From the NCBI GenBank assembly GCA_937870915.1, contig CALMZQ010000046.1, forward strand, positions 1 through 54,370: 54,370 nucleotides of DNA. The letters are read 5' to 3'. This document shows positions 32,523 to 41,799 of the stretch, piece after piece. The stretch is from an uncultured Ignavibacteria bacterium. GTDB taxonomy: Bacteria; Bacteroidota; Ignavibacteria; Kapaibacteriales; Kapaibacteriaceae. The notes under the pieces are model-generated. The model saw only the letters and a list, made by a program, of their open reading frames with translations. It ran no database searches and was not told the DNA's origin. Positions within the stretch are counted from its first letter, which is position 1; each line of letters begins with the position of its first letter. The position numbers and the translations under genes were made by a program.

Positions 32523-33950
32523 ATGAAATGGATCATTAAAACGATCATCTTCGGTATGGCAAGTGTAGCCGCTACTGCCACGGTCCTCAATGTTGGCAGC
32601 GGACAGCAGTATTCGGACGTAGCGGTGGCGGTGAGAGCAGCCACGCCGGGAGATACTGTTCTGATCCATCCGGGGACCTATCGTGGGACGTTCTGGATAG
32701 AGAACACCAATGGAACGGTGGACCAACGGATCGTGATCCGTGGAGTAGATCGGTCCACGGTCGTCTTTGATGGTGGTTCTGAGTCGATGCACTTTTCAGA
32801 CTGTTCCTACATCACGCTTGAGAACTTTACCGTACGTGGACAGACGGGAAATGGGATGAATATTGATGATGCGGGGACCATAGAGACCCCTGCCCATCAC
32901 TTCATCATACAGAATGTGTCGTTCACAGACATGAATGCAACGGGGAACAACGACCATCTAAAACTCTCCGGACTTCGTGATTTCCAGATCACACAATGTC
33001 TCTTTGAAAGGGGCTCAACAGGCGGAAGTGGGATAGATATGGTGGGGTGTTTCAATGGCACGATCAATAACAACACATTTAGGTCACAAGGCTCCAATGC
33101 AATCCAAGCAAAGGGAGCAACACGCTACATTCTCATACATGCAAACATGTTCATCGATGCCGGACAACGTGCGGTGAACCTTGGCGGATCTACCGGACTT
33201 CAATTCTTCCGTCCTATGGACGCAACGTTTGAGGCCGCTGATCTGCAGGTTTACTCCAATGTCTTCATCCGCTCAGTGGCACCAATAGCCTACGTTGGAT
33301 GTGTACGCGTTGATGTTGCCAACAACACCATCATTAACCCGGAACGTTGGGTCTTCCGAGTGCTTCAAGAAACTGTAGATCCAACCCGTTTTGAGCCGTG
33401 TGGAGATAATTCCTTCCGCAACAACATCATCGTCTATCGGTCTACGATCAGTACACATGTGAATATCGGCGGCAACACTGCACCGGAGACGTTCACACTT
33501 TCGAACAATCTGTGGTACAATGCAGACGACCCATCGCGCTCGCGCCCGTCACTTGGAGTGATGACAGAGACCACGTCCATCTATGGTCAGGACCCACTTC
33601 TTGTAGACGTCCTGAATGATCACCACCTGCAAGCCACCAGTCCGGCCATTGGGAAGGGGCTCCTCATTTCCGACACACTCACAGACCTTTCGGGTAGACG
33701 TTTTGCATCGCCCCCTTCCATCGGAGCGTATGAAGGGGCTTCAACAACGAGCATGCATGACGGTTATGCTGCCGGACAACATGTTCGTCGACTATCAGCA
33801 CTTCAGGTGTTGATTACCATTCCAATAGGGAATGGCCAAGCCCATTACACGGTCTATGATCTGCGTGGCAGCATTGTACGATCCTCCTTCGTTGAAGAAG
33901 GTGAACACATAGTGAACGTATCGATGAATGAGTTCATCATGGTGAAATAG
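32523..33950 (+). CDS. Secreted right-handed beta-helix protein with T9SS-like C-terminus
   Basis: The 475-aa protein has a signal peptide, then a parallel beta-helix of the pectate-lyase type: N-terminal cap VGSGQQYSDVAVAVRAATPG, followed by rungs such as ITLENFTVRGQTGNG, FIIQNVSFTDMNATGNNDHL and GTINNNTFRSQGSNAIQAKG. The last 80 residues form a sorting-type domain (AHYTVYDLRGSIVRSSFVEE to the terminal VK). These helices usually bind or cleave polysaccharide; catalytic residues were not assigned. GGAG six bases before the ATG supports the start. A strong terminator follows directly. Confidence 0.78.
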   Translation: MKWIIKTIIFGMASVAATATVLNVGSGQQYSDVAVAVRAATPGDTVLIHPGTYRGTFWIENTNGTVDQRIVIRGVDRSTVVFDGGSESMHFSDCSYITLENFTVRGQTGNGMNIDDAGTIETPAHHFIIQNVSFTDMNATGNNDHLKLSGLRDFQITQCLFERGSTGGSGIDMVGCFNGTINNNTFRSQGSNAIQAKGATRYILIHANMFIDAGQRAVNLGGSTGLQFFRPMDATFEAADLQVYSNVFIRSVAPIAYVGCVRVDVANNTIINPERWVFRVLQETVDPTRFEPCGDNSFRNNIIVYRSTISTHVNIGGNTAPETFTLSNNLWYNADDPSRSRPSLGVMTETTSIYGQDPLLVDVLNDHHLQATSPAIGKGLLISDTLTDLSGRRFASPPSIGAYEGASTTSMHDGYAAGQHVRRLSALQVLITIPIGNGQAHYTVYDLRGSIVRSSFVEEGEHIVNVSMNEFIMVK

Positions 33951-33982
33951 AAAAGGCCGCATCCCTAGGGATGCGGCCTTTT
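33951..33982. terminator. Bidirectional rho-independent terminator
   Basis: A 15-bp perfect stem, AAAAGGCCGCATCCC paired with GGGATGCGGCCTTTT around a two-base loop, lies between two convergent genes. The A and T runs at the ends make it work on both strands, for the beta-helix gene and for the 1448-aa surface protein. Confidence 0.92.
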
Positions 33983-34004
33983 GTCTTTGCGATGTACCTG
34001 CGTT

Positions 34005-37000
34005 TTATCGAACGATACGCAATGCTTGAGAGTACACACCATGAGGTGTGCGCAACACAATCGTGTACGAACCTTGCGGAAGTGTATGCACATCTGCTTG
34101 GACCACGTGGTTGCCTTCATCGAGCGGACGATGCAGCAACGTGAGAAGCGTAGTGCCGCGAATGTCGGTCACAACAAGCTCTGCATCCGTTGTTGGTTGA
34201 TCGAGCGTAAGCGCAACGGTCACCTGTGAACCGGCCGGGTTGGGAACCACGCTGTTGATCTGCAGGCTAGGACGATCGTTGACGCCACCGTTGACCTTGG
34301 AGATCGGATCGGAGAGGGTGAACGTACCCTCGGAGATCAACCCGCCAGCCATGTCATACGATGCAAAGCCGAGGTCAACAGAAGCCCCTTCTACACCAGA
34401 AAGCATAAGGTAGATCGGTTGCACCGATGTCCCTGGGTCCACTCCGGCAAAACCGTTAAGTGCAGCGCTTACAGAATGACCATCATTGTCATTGGCAATA
34501 AGAGCAAGCAGAGCGCTGGATGCGTCTTCACTTGCAGGGCCAACAGCAAGGATGCGAACAGAGTCCGAAGTACGCAGACGCACAGCCGCTACACGTGCTT
34601 CGTAGCCATTGGCATTGCTGAACGTTATAGCATATGTGCGGACATTCTTCGGCTTCGTTGTTGGATCACCTGCAACAATATCAGGGGCTGAACCAGGAAT
34701 CCGAGCGATATAACGAACGGTCTCACTGAATTCCTGTCCGGATCCAGATGCGTCTGCAAACAGATATCGCACGTCTACCGGGAATTGTTTGAGGTTAGCA
34801 CTATTGTCAACAACGAGGTCAACCCCAAGGGTTGTTCCCGGAGGCGCATCAAAGGTTATGAAGCCTGTTGACCCAGTCATGATGCCATCGGTAGAGCCGC
34901 TCTTGAGGCTTACAAGTGGTGCACCAACAGAAACCACTTCTGCACCTTGCAACGTTGTTGTGTTGTCTGGACGAGCCGGGTTCACTATCCAGAGTGTACC
35001 CTTTGTATCATCCGTCATAACAACCGACATCGTAGTTGCTGTGTCTGCTTGCGCCTCTTCGGCACCCTTCACTCCATGCTTCACGCCCGTCCATTTTGGT
35101 CCGCCGGTCCAACCTGAATGATCCCACGGTACAAACGTGTACTTGCGTACGATTGTGTCATAGACAAGGTCTGTGCAGGTCACACACTTGCAATCCGTGA
35201 ACGAGTAGCGAATGGCAAAGATCAGTGTGTCTCTGCACTTGAAGCTAGCCGGTGTAGCCGGGAACAACATGTTGAGCTGGAGGCCTGCCCCCTGCATAAA
35301 GGACAAACACTCGCCCGGACCCCATTGTGCTTCGCGACTGTAGAGTTGCAGAAGTAGTGGGCCGGGAGCAAGAGTTGGAGTAATGGATCCGGAGAGAATA
35401 TCCCCAAAGCACCGTTGCCATGCGGACGGAATGTTATTGCAGACCGTTCTGCGCTGAACACTCACGATAGTTGCACTGAATTGCTTGATCGGCGTAGGAC
35501 CTGCTACCATCGTTGCGGTAAGCGAGACATTGCCCGCGTTGTTATACGTGAGTTTGGTATGGTTTACGCGTCTGATGAACTCTTTGCAGCAATCCGAAGG
35601 AGGAACGGTTGGGCATGGAGGAAGATCGCGCAAGATGCTGTCTCGGCAGATCACTTGTCCATTGATCACTAATGCCCAATGCATGGTGATCATCGCATCC
35701 ACAGGAGGAATATCGGTGAACGTTGAAGTGATCGTGAAGGCACCAGCAGGGATTGTGAACGATGAAGGGGAAAACGTTCCTTGTGGTGAGTTGAGCATCA
35801 ACACGCCTGCGGAATTGACGTTCCATCCGGACATCGTGAATGTGTATTGTTGATTACCAGCTGCGTCCTTGCCCGCACAGACCACATCCAGCTTGACGCT
35901 GTCTATGCATCCCACTTTTTGGATCGATACACAGGCCGTGCCCGACTCAAGCTGTCCGATGATTTGATCGGAAATGATCGAACTGGCAATGAGATGTCGG
36001 ACAGCAGCATTTGCCGCAAAAGTGTTGCATGACGTTGCTTTGTCTACGGCACCAGGCCCGATCATTGCATTGAACTCTGTAGTTGCTGAGAACGATGCTG
36101 CTATCGGCGTTGAACCAAAGTACCAGCCTCCATTCTTTGCACCGGACGTAAGTCCAACAGGCCATGTTCCCAATGTTCCGCAGCCACCAACGAACATCGC
36201 ACCGGGACCTCCCGAAGGGGCAAAGTTTGATACCCGCGCAAAACTCAATGGATTGTTGTACGCAGTTGCTACAGGAGTTGATGCAATCGGCGATGAATAC
36301 GCAATGTTAAAGGCACTGCCCCGTGGGGTACACGGACCTAGGATCAATTGATCGGTGGCACCATTGTCTCGTGGAAGGAGGTCAGCAAAGGTCACGTGAC
36401 GTAAACCAACACTTCCGGCTGCAACGGTAAGACCTAGTCTGTACGAGATCGTTCCGCCGGCAGTAGACGTTGTGCTAGCCGAATACGTAGGACCGCCTTG
36501 TTGCTTTACGCCCTTGGTGAGCGTAAAGCCTGCCGTTCCAACCACCGTTACGTATTCAATATTGGACGTTACAGTTGCCGGCAGGTTACCACCACTAATG
36601 GTGAATTTGTTCGGGATGTTTCCAAGGGCTGACGTATCAACCACCTTCACATCGAACTCGATGTAGTAGAATGGAACGCCGGCGGTGCCATACATGCCAC
36701 AATTGCTGAAGAACATGCTCTGGCAAACAGCCGGGATCGACGGCAATGTTGCCGTTACCGTATTTGTTACCGGGTTGTTCGATACCGTTACTCCCGCCCA
36801 CGTAGTGGCAGGTGAGCAAGGGGCGTTCCATGCCGTAGAAGAGTAATATGACGGATTGCCGATGTACTGCAGGTTGTTGTCGAGCACATCAGTAATTGTT
36901 GCGCCCGTGAGCGCTAGGCCGCCAATGTTTTGAACCCGTAGACGATACCGGAAGATCTGTCCCGGTGTGTAGGACGGCAGTTCACTACATACTTCCTTCC

Positions 37001-38351
37001 AGACACAGGCCGCAGGAGCCGGCGCAGCAACTACAAACGACGCACATGCCTTGATAGGTGCAAAGCCCGGAGCATTGAACCACGCACAGTTTGTAATAGT
37101 GGAGCCAACTGTGGCCGTAAGCGGAATGGTGAAGTTGATCTCAAAATATCTGCACTGACCAGGAGCTAATGAAGCACCCGTTGCGGTTACGATACCAGCT
37201 GTCAGGTTCGCAGTGAGTCCGGCAGAAACCGTTCCCAGAGAGATGCCCGTTAGTGTTGTTGGCACTGTGTCGGTCACCGTAAACGAGCTTATCGTGGTGG
37301 TACCATTGTTACAGATGTACACCATGTATTTGCCTGTGCAGCCTGGTTGACCGTTGGTGTAGGCCCATTTGCTGATGGTTGCACTGTTGATAGCCTTGAT
37401 CTCGACGCAGGTTGTATTGCTGGTATCGGCAATCTGACCACATGGTTGATTCACAGAACCTGTTGTTCCGGTGAGTACAGCCTGGTTGTTGATGGTAGTG
37501 CCATTAGGGAAGAGCGCACGCGGATAAAGAACGGCGAACTGACAGCACACCATATTGTACATAGATGTGGCCGACAAGTTGCCAACGTTCCATGTGATTG
37601 TTGTACCGGTTTGGGTAGCACCACACGTGGATGATTGCAGGATTGCTCCTGCTGGAAGTACATCCGTTACAACTCCGCCTACAAGATTGAGCTGTCCGGT
37701 TGTGCCAACATTCTTGTACACACACACTTGGTACGTCACAACAGAATCCGCAGTGGCATACGGGCACGGTCCACCTTGATAGGCAGCGCCGGTTACCCAC
37801 TTCGTGATGTTCCACGGCTCTGAGGCAATGGCACGAATGGACACAAATGGTGTGCAGAGATCTGTGGCCTGTCCGGCACCAAGAGTTCCCTGTAGACAGA
37901 CTCGATTTCGAGCTGTGGTACCATTACACGTAATTCCGTTGGGGAATTGCGCCGTTATGGTAAACGAGCCCGAGCACCCTGACGGAACTGATGCCCACGA
38001 AAGGGAATAAGTGCCCCCCATGGAATTGATCGTTGGGCTCACCACAGTAGGTGCCCCACATGGTGATGTGAAGGTTGCCCCGAGAAACTCCAAGGACCCG
38101 GGCAGCACGTCCGAAATGGTCACATTCGTGGCTCCCGCGGGGATGGAGAAATAGACCGTGTATGAGAATGTCTGGCCAATATTTATGGCCGTGTCACTCT
38201 CTACCTTTTTCAGCGTAAAGCCGTTCTGTTGTGCCTCAGCAACCCAAGATTGGGCCTTTGCCTGAGGCTGCGCCAGGATCGTCATGCAGATCGCAACGGC
38301 ACATGCGGTGAGGAGACGCCAAGCCCCCTCAAAGAGTAGGACTCTCTTCAT
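34005..38351 (-). CDS. Large secreted surface protein with DUF11-type repeats and T9SS sorting domain
   Basis: The 1448-aa protein has a signal peptide (cut after QAKAQ, near residue 34) and several Ig-like DUF11-type repeats. Their recurring pattern is ITDVLP-like: TISDVLPGSLEFLG, VVTDVLPAGAILQS, TVTDTVPTTLTGIS, TITDVLDNNLQYIG, TFADLLPRDNG. Many conserved cysteines suggest disulfides. The last 85 residues are a T9SS type A-like domain (INSVVPNPAGSQVTVAL to YSQALRIVR). It is therefore probably an extracellular or surface-anchored adhesin-like structure. AAAGGGG twelve bases from the ATG gives a plausible ribosome binding site. The gene stands alone and ends at the shared terminator. Confidence 0.82.
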   Translation of the reverse strand: MKRVLLFEGAWRLLTACAVAICMTILAQPQAKAQSWVAEAQQNGFTLKKVESDTAINIGQTFSYTVYFSIPAGATNVTISDVLPGSLEFLGATFTSPCGAPTVVSPTINSMGGTYSLSWASVPSGCSGSFTITAQFPNGITCNGTTARNRVCLQGTLGAGQATDLCTPFVSIRAIASEPWNITKWVTGAAYQGGPCPYATADSVVTYQVCVYKNVGTTGQLNLVGGVVTDVLPAGAILQSSTCGATQTGTTITWNVGNLSATSMYNMVCCQFAVLYPRALFPNGTTINNQAVLTGTTGSVNQPCGQIADTSNTTCVEIKAINSATISKWAYTNGQPGCTGKYMVYICNNGTTTISSFTVTDTVPTTLTGISLGTVSAGLTANLTAGIVTATGASLAPGQCRYFEINFTIPLTATVGSTITNCAWFNAPGFAPIKACASFVVAAPAPAACVWKEVCSELPSYTPGQIFRYRLRVQNIGGLALTGATITDVLDNNLQYIGNPSYYSSTAWNAPCSPATTWAGVTVSNNPVTNTVTATLPSIPAVCQSMFFSNCGMYGTAGVPFYYIEFDVKVVDTSALGNIPNKFTISGGNLPATVTSNIEYVTVVGTAGFTLTKGVKQQGGPTYSASTTSTAGGTISYRLGLTVAAGSVGLRHVTFADLLPRDNGATDQLILGPCTPRGSAFNIAYSSPIASTPVATAYNNPLSFARVSNFAPSGGPGAMFVGGCGTLGTWPVGLTSGAKNGGWYFGSTPIAASFSATTEFNAMIGPGAVDKATSCNTFAANAAVRHLIASSIISDQIIGQLESGTACVSIQKVGCIDSVKLDVVCAGKDAAGNQQYTFTMSGWNVNSAGVLMLNSPQGTFSPSSFTIPAGAFTITSTFTDIPPVDAMITMHWALVINGQVICRDSILRDLPPCPTVPPSDCCKEFIRRVNHTKLTYNNAGNVSLTATMVAGPTPIKQFSATIVSVQRRTVCNNIPSAWQRCFGDILSGSITPTLAPGPLLLQLYSREAQWGPGECLSFMQGAGLQLNMLFPATPASFKCRDTLIFAIRYSFTDCKCVTCTDLVYDTIVRKYTFVPWDHSGWTGGPKWTGVKHGVKGAEEAQADTATTMSVVMTDDTKGTLWIVNPARPDNTTTLQGAEVVSVGAPLVSLKSGSTDGIMTGSTGFITFDAPPGTTLGVDLVVDNSANLKQFPVDVRYLFADASGSGQEFSETVRYIARIPGSAPDIVAGDPTTKPKNVRTYAITFSNANGYEARVAAVRLRTSDSVRILAVGPASEDASSALLALIANDNDGHSVSAALNGFAGVDPGTSVQPIYLMLSGVEGASVDLGFASYDMAGGLISEGTFTLSDPISKVNGGVNDRPSLQINSVVPNPAGSQVTVALTLDQPTTDAELVVTDIRGTTLLTLLHRPLDEGNHVVQADVHTLPQGSYTIVLRTPHGVYSQALRIVR

Positions 38352-38442
38352 ACGTTTACCCCTTTGGTGATTGTCGGACTGAAACTACACGAAAACGCAA
38401 TACAGCCGACAGACCGAGGTACGAAAAGGTTCCAATCCTCTT

Positions 38443-40185
38443 TTAGCGGGCCTCGCCGATTTGCTGACGCCACATGGCATAATACAGCCCCTTCTCATCG
38501 AGCAGGGTGGCATGGGTGCCTGTTTCGATGATCCTGCCCTTCTCCAGAACGTAAATCCGGTCTGCGTGCATGATCGTTGAAAGCCTGTGGGCGATCATCA
38601 CCGTGATGTGATCCTTGCGCTCGGAGATGTCTCTAATGGTGCTGGTGATCTCTTCCTCTGTGATGGAATCGAGCGCGGATGTGGCTTCATCAAAGATCAA
38701 TACATCGGGCTGACGTAGTAGCGCGCGTGCAATGGAGAGACGCTGACGTTCTCCACCGGAGACTTTTACGCCCCCTTCACCTATCACTGAATCTAATCCT
38801 TTGTCGGCACGGGCTAAAAGAGAATTACATGCAGCCTTGGTGAGAACATCGAGACACTGCTCGTCTGTTGCTGTTGGATTCACAAAAAGAAGATTGTCGC
38901 GAATTGTGCCGGCAAAAAGCTGCGTCTCTTGTGTGACAAAACCGATGAGCTGCCGAACAGCATCAAAATCGAGATCCTTGGAATCGATTCCATTGTAAAG
39001 GAGTTTGCCTTCCTGTTGAGTATAAAGGCCAACGAGGAGCTTCACAAGCGTGGTCTTGCCGGATCCGGACGGACCAACAAAAGCTACGGTCTCCTTAGTC
39101 TGCACGTTTACAGTGATGTCTTGGAGTGCAGGTGTAGATGCACTTCGATGTTTAAAGCTCACGTTGCAAAGTTCAATGGTCTGCACTCGATCAAGACTGT
39201 AAGGGGCGTCTGGTTTGCGTTCAACAGGTGTGTCAAAGATCTTCTTGAGATTGTCGAGCGATGCCTCCGCTTCTCTATAGATGCTTATGATAGCTCCAAG
39301 TTCTTGAAGGGGGCCAAACAGGAAGAAGGAATAGACGAAAAGGGAGAACATTGCGCCGATGGTGATGGTACCATCGTAGACGAGGTAGAGCATCACAAAG
39401 AGGATGGCCGTGCGCATGAAGTTCACGATTGTGCCTTGGATGAAGCTCAGGGAGCGCACAAAACGCACCTTCTTGAGTTCGAGTCCGAGGATCTTTTCTG
39501 TTACGTTATTGAGCCTGCCAATCTCCTGATCGGCCAAGCCAAGCGACTTCACAAGTTCAATGTTTCGCAGAGATTCGGTGGTGCTGCCACTTAAAGCAGT
39601 TGTCTCTGCAACAATCACCTTCTGCATCTTCTTGATTCGCTTACTGAGGATGTTACTCACTACTCCGATTGAGGCTACTCCTACGAAGTACAATACAACG
39701 ATGATCCAATGCACACTGAATGCATAGAAGACCACGAAGATGATACCAATAAAGGTGGTGAAGAGGATGTTTACAGATGCGCCGATCACTCGTTCGGCAT
39801 CTGTACGCGCCTTCTGTAGGATGCCGAGCGTTTCACCACTACGCTGATCTTCAAAGTCTTGATAGCTCAATCTTAATGAGTGTCGCAGACCATCGGAATA
39901 GATGGCCGCCCCAACTTTTTGTACGATGTAGTTGACGAAATAGTCCTGGAAGTTCTTTGCCGTGCGCGACATAAACGCGGCACCTACGGCAAGACCAAGG
40001 AAGAGCAAGACCTTCCACAAGAATGCATCAGCCTCTAGGCGCGGTGTTGCCAGGATCACATTATCAATGGTATACCGAAAAATGAGCGGATCCAAGAGCG
40101 AGAAGAGTTGATTCACTGCCGCTAAGACCAGCGTCAGCAAAACCATTTTCTTATAGCGGGAGAGGTATTGGAGGAGAAGCTTCAT
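38443..40185 (-). CDS. ABC transporter, fused membrane and ATPase domains
   Basis: The 580-aa half-transporter has an exporter-type membrane domain with six helices (residues 1-310) and a nucleotide-binding domain. Walker A is GPSGSGKTT (about 370), the signature is VSGGERQRLSIARALL, Walker B is DVLIFDEATSALDS, and the switch His is in MIAHRLSTI. It would work as a homodimer and is of the MsbA/lipid or peptide exporter type. The substrate is not defined and no partner gene is adjacent. Its ATG is two bases from a heptamer array, so its leader and any promoter would lie inside the repeat or beyond it. Confidence 0.92.
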   Translation of the reverse strand: MKLLLQYLSRYKKMVLLTLVLAAVNQLFSLLDPLIFRYTIDNVILATPRLEADAFLWKVLLFLGLAVGAAFMSRTAKNFQDYFVNYIVQKVGAAIYSDGLRHSLRLSYQDFEDQRSGETLGILQKARTDAERVIGASVNILFTTFIGIIFVVFYAFSVHWIIVVLYFVGVASIGVVSNILSKRIKKMQKVIVAETTALSGSTTESLRNIELVKSLGLADQEIGRLNNVTEKILGLELKKVRFVRSLSFIQGTIVNFMRTAILFVMLYLVYDGTITIGAMFSLFVYSFFLFGPLQELGAIISIYREAEASLDNLKKIFDTPVERKPDAPYSLDRVQTIELCNVSFKHRSASTPALQDITVNVQTKETVAFVGPSGSGKTTLVKLLVGLYTQQEGKLLYNGIDSKDLDFDAVRQLIGFVTQETQLFAGTIRDNLLFVNPTATDEQCLDVLTKAACNSLLARADKGLDSVIGEGGVKVSGGERQRLSIARALLRQPDVLIFDEATSALDSITEEEITSTIRDISERKDHITVMIAHRLSTIMHADRIYVLEKGRIIETGTHATLLDEKGLYYAMWRQQIGEAR

Positions 40186-40187
40186 TT

Positions 40188-40264
40188 GAACAGCGAATGT
40201 TGAACAGCGAACAGCGAACAGCGATTGTTAAACAGCGAACAGCGAACAGCGAACAGCGAACGAA
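40188..40264. repeat. GAAYAGC heptamer array D (11 units, interrupted)
   Basis: Mostly GAACAGC units, with two degenerate insertions (GAATGTT and GATTGTT). It begins two bases from the ABC transporter ATG (minus strand) and fills the gap almost to the next gene's stop region. All units here are the C variant apart from the degenerate ones. Confidence 0.9.
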
Positions 40265-40324
40265 TGAGGGGCGCTTTAGTTGTAAGGTGACGTACGTATG
40301 GGGAAAGTGCCGACGACCCGTAGA

Positions 40325-41695
40325 TCAGTCCGGGCGTTTTATCTCGATGCGGCCCGTGCCGGAGAGGTCAATGAAGAATGTTCTGTAGACCAGAGCCCCT
40401 TCATCGTACTGAGCCACAAAGGCACGGCCGGAGCGGAATGTGCGGATACATCCTTGATTGACACGGGCTATAACAGGAGTACCGTTATATGTTACGAGCG
40501 TGTTACCCTTCTCATGGTGGATCACGTGCAGAGAGTCATCAAGTGCGGTCTGAATAATGATCTGCCATGGACGTAGGTCTCCAACCCAGGCGGTTGTTGG
40601 GTTGCGCAAGCGTCTCACTACGCCCCCTGTTGTATTGAGGACCAGCAGATCGTTTGGATCTGCTACGGGATTGAAGGCAAAAACTTGACGGTTCATGAAT
40701 GGTACGGGATGGGCAAGGATGGGCGAATCATCGATAACGGAACTTCCAACCTTCCATGCCCGGGCTGTTGGCTGACCGGCTAGATCCATGCTTCCATTGA
40801 ACGAGTTACGAGGATAGATTGCTACTTCTCCCAACGTATCGAGATATCCTATCATATGAGGCTCTGCAGCATCAAACACAAATCCCGCCCTACCCGAGGA
40901 AAAGTGACCTGGTTGATGTTCGTACCGAGGCTCGATAGCCATTCTACCACTGCGGTCAATAAACCCCCAGCGGAGTTCACCAGAGGATACTGCTGAACGT
41001 ACGGCCGCAAAATGCTCGGAGTAAATGCCGGCCTCTACGTAGCTCGGTTGGATAACAAACACGCCTGTAGTGTCGATGTATCCGAACAAATGTGTCTTGT
41101 AGTCTTGGGCAACAGATAGTCCGTCATGAAAAAGGGGCTGATGGAGCACTGGTCTGCCAGTATGATTACTCAATGTCTGACGAGATCCGGATAACTCAAC
41201 GCCCTTGGTGTTGATTGCATAGATGTGATACACGGCATGATCAGCGCTATGTGCAGGCTCGTCTACCTCGAGGACAAATGCTAGTCCCTGTGAGAATTGG
41301 GTTGCATCGATCACCCTCGGACCAAGGATCGGTACGGTTGAACCGCGCGTGTCCACAAAACGAACCCGAGGATCCGTTGATGTTAAACCCGGAGTGCGAA
41401 TGAGGCAGAGTCCATCATGAAAACTCGGATATCCGTTGCCCGCTACATGGTCGAGCACAGGCGGGATAACGATCTGTCCGTCGATATCAAAGAAGCCCCA
41501 ACGAGAATCTAGGCTGAACGCACAGAGACCATCATGAAACTCGCCTACATACTGTGCGCGGACAGTTGGCATGTTGGGGGGAAGCGAGATCGCAGTGCCC
41601 TGAGCCGTCATTTTCACAAACGTAATGCTGATCAACATCAGCGCTACAGAGAAGGATCGCAGGATCTTTGCGCAAAACATTCTGGTCCTCGGCAT
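40325..41695 (-). CDS. Secreted WG-repeat protein
   Basis: The 456-aa protein starts at the ATG at 41695 (MPRTRMFC), upstream of a signal peptide (FSVALMLISITFVKMTAQG); an in-frame TTG lies 18 bases before. The body carries WG beta-repeats, here RWGFFDIDGQIVIPP, FGYIDTTGVFVIQPSY, RWGFIDRSGRMAIEPRY and IGYLDTLGEVAIYPR. Between them is the recurrent FHDGLC / FSQGLA motif. The family is common in Bacteroidota surface proteins and its function is not settled. It is divergent from the cyclase gene. Confidence 0.8.
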   Translation of the reverse strand: MPRTRMFCAKILRSFSVALMLISITFVKMTAQGTAISLPPNMPTVRAQYVGEFHDGLCAFSLDSRWGFFDIDGQIVIPPVLDHVAGNGYPSFHDGLCLIRTPGLTSTDPRVRFVDTRGSTVPILGPRVIDATQFSQGLAFVLEVDEPAHSADHAVYHIYAINTKGVELSGSRQTLSNHTGRPVLHQPLFHDGLSVAQDYKTHLFGYIDTTGVFVIQPSYVEAGIYSEHFAAVRSAVSSGELRWGFIDRSGRMAIEPRYEHQPGHFSSGRAGFVFDAAEPHMIGYLDTLGEVAIYPRNSFNGSMDLAGQPTARAWKVGSSVIDDSPILAHPVPFMNRQVFAFNPVADPNDLLVLNTTGGVVRRLRNPTTAWVGDLRPWQIIIQTALDDSLHVIHHEKGNTLVTYNGTPVIARVNQGCIRTFRSGRAFVAQYDEGALVYRTFFIDLSGTGRIEIKRPD

Positions 41696-41799
41696 AGTGT
41701 ACTTAAGGGGCAATCTACCTCTACATGGTCAGTTTTGGAGATTGGCTTGGTTGTCCGCCTATGCCGTATGTTCGGGACTTCTTCTTCCATGGGGCCGAA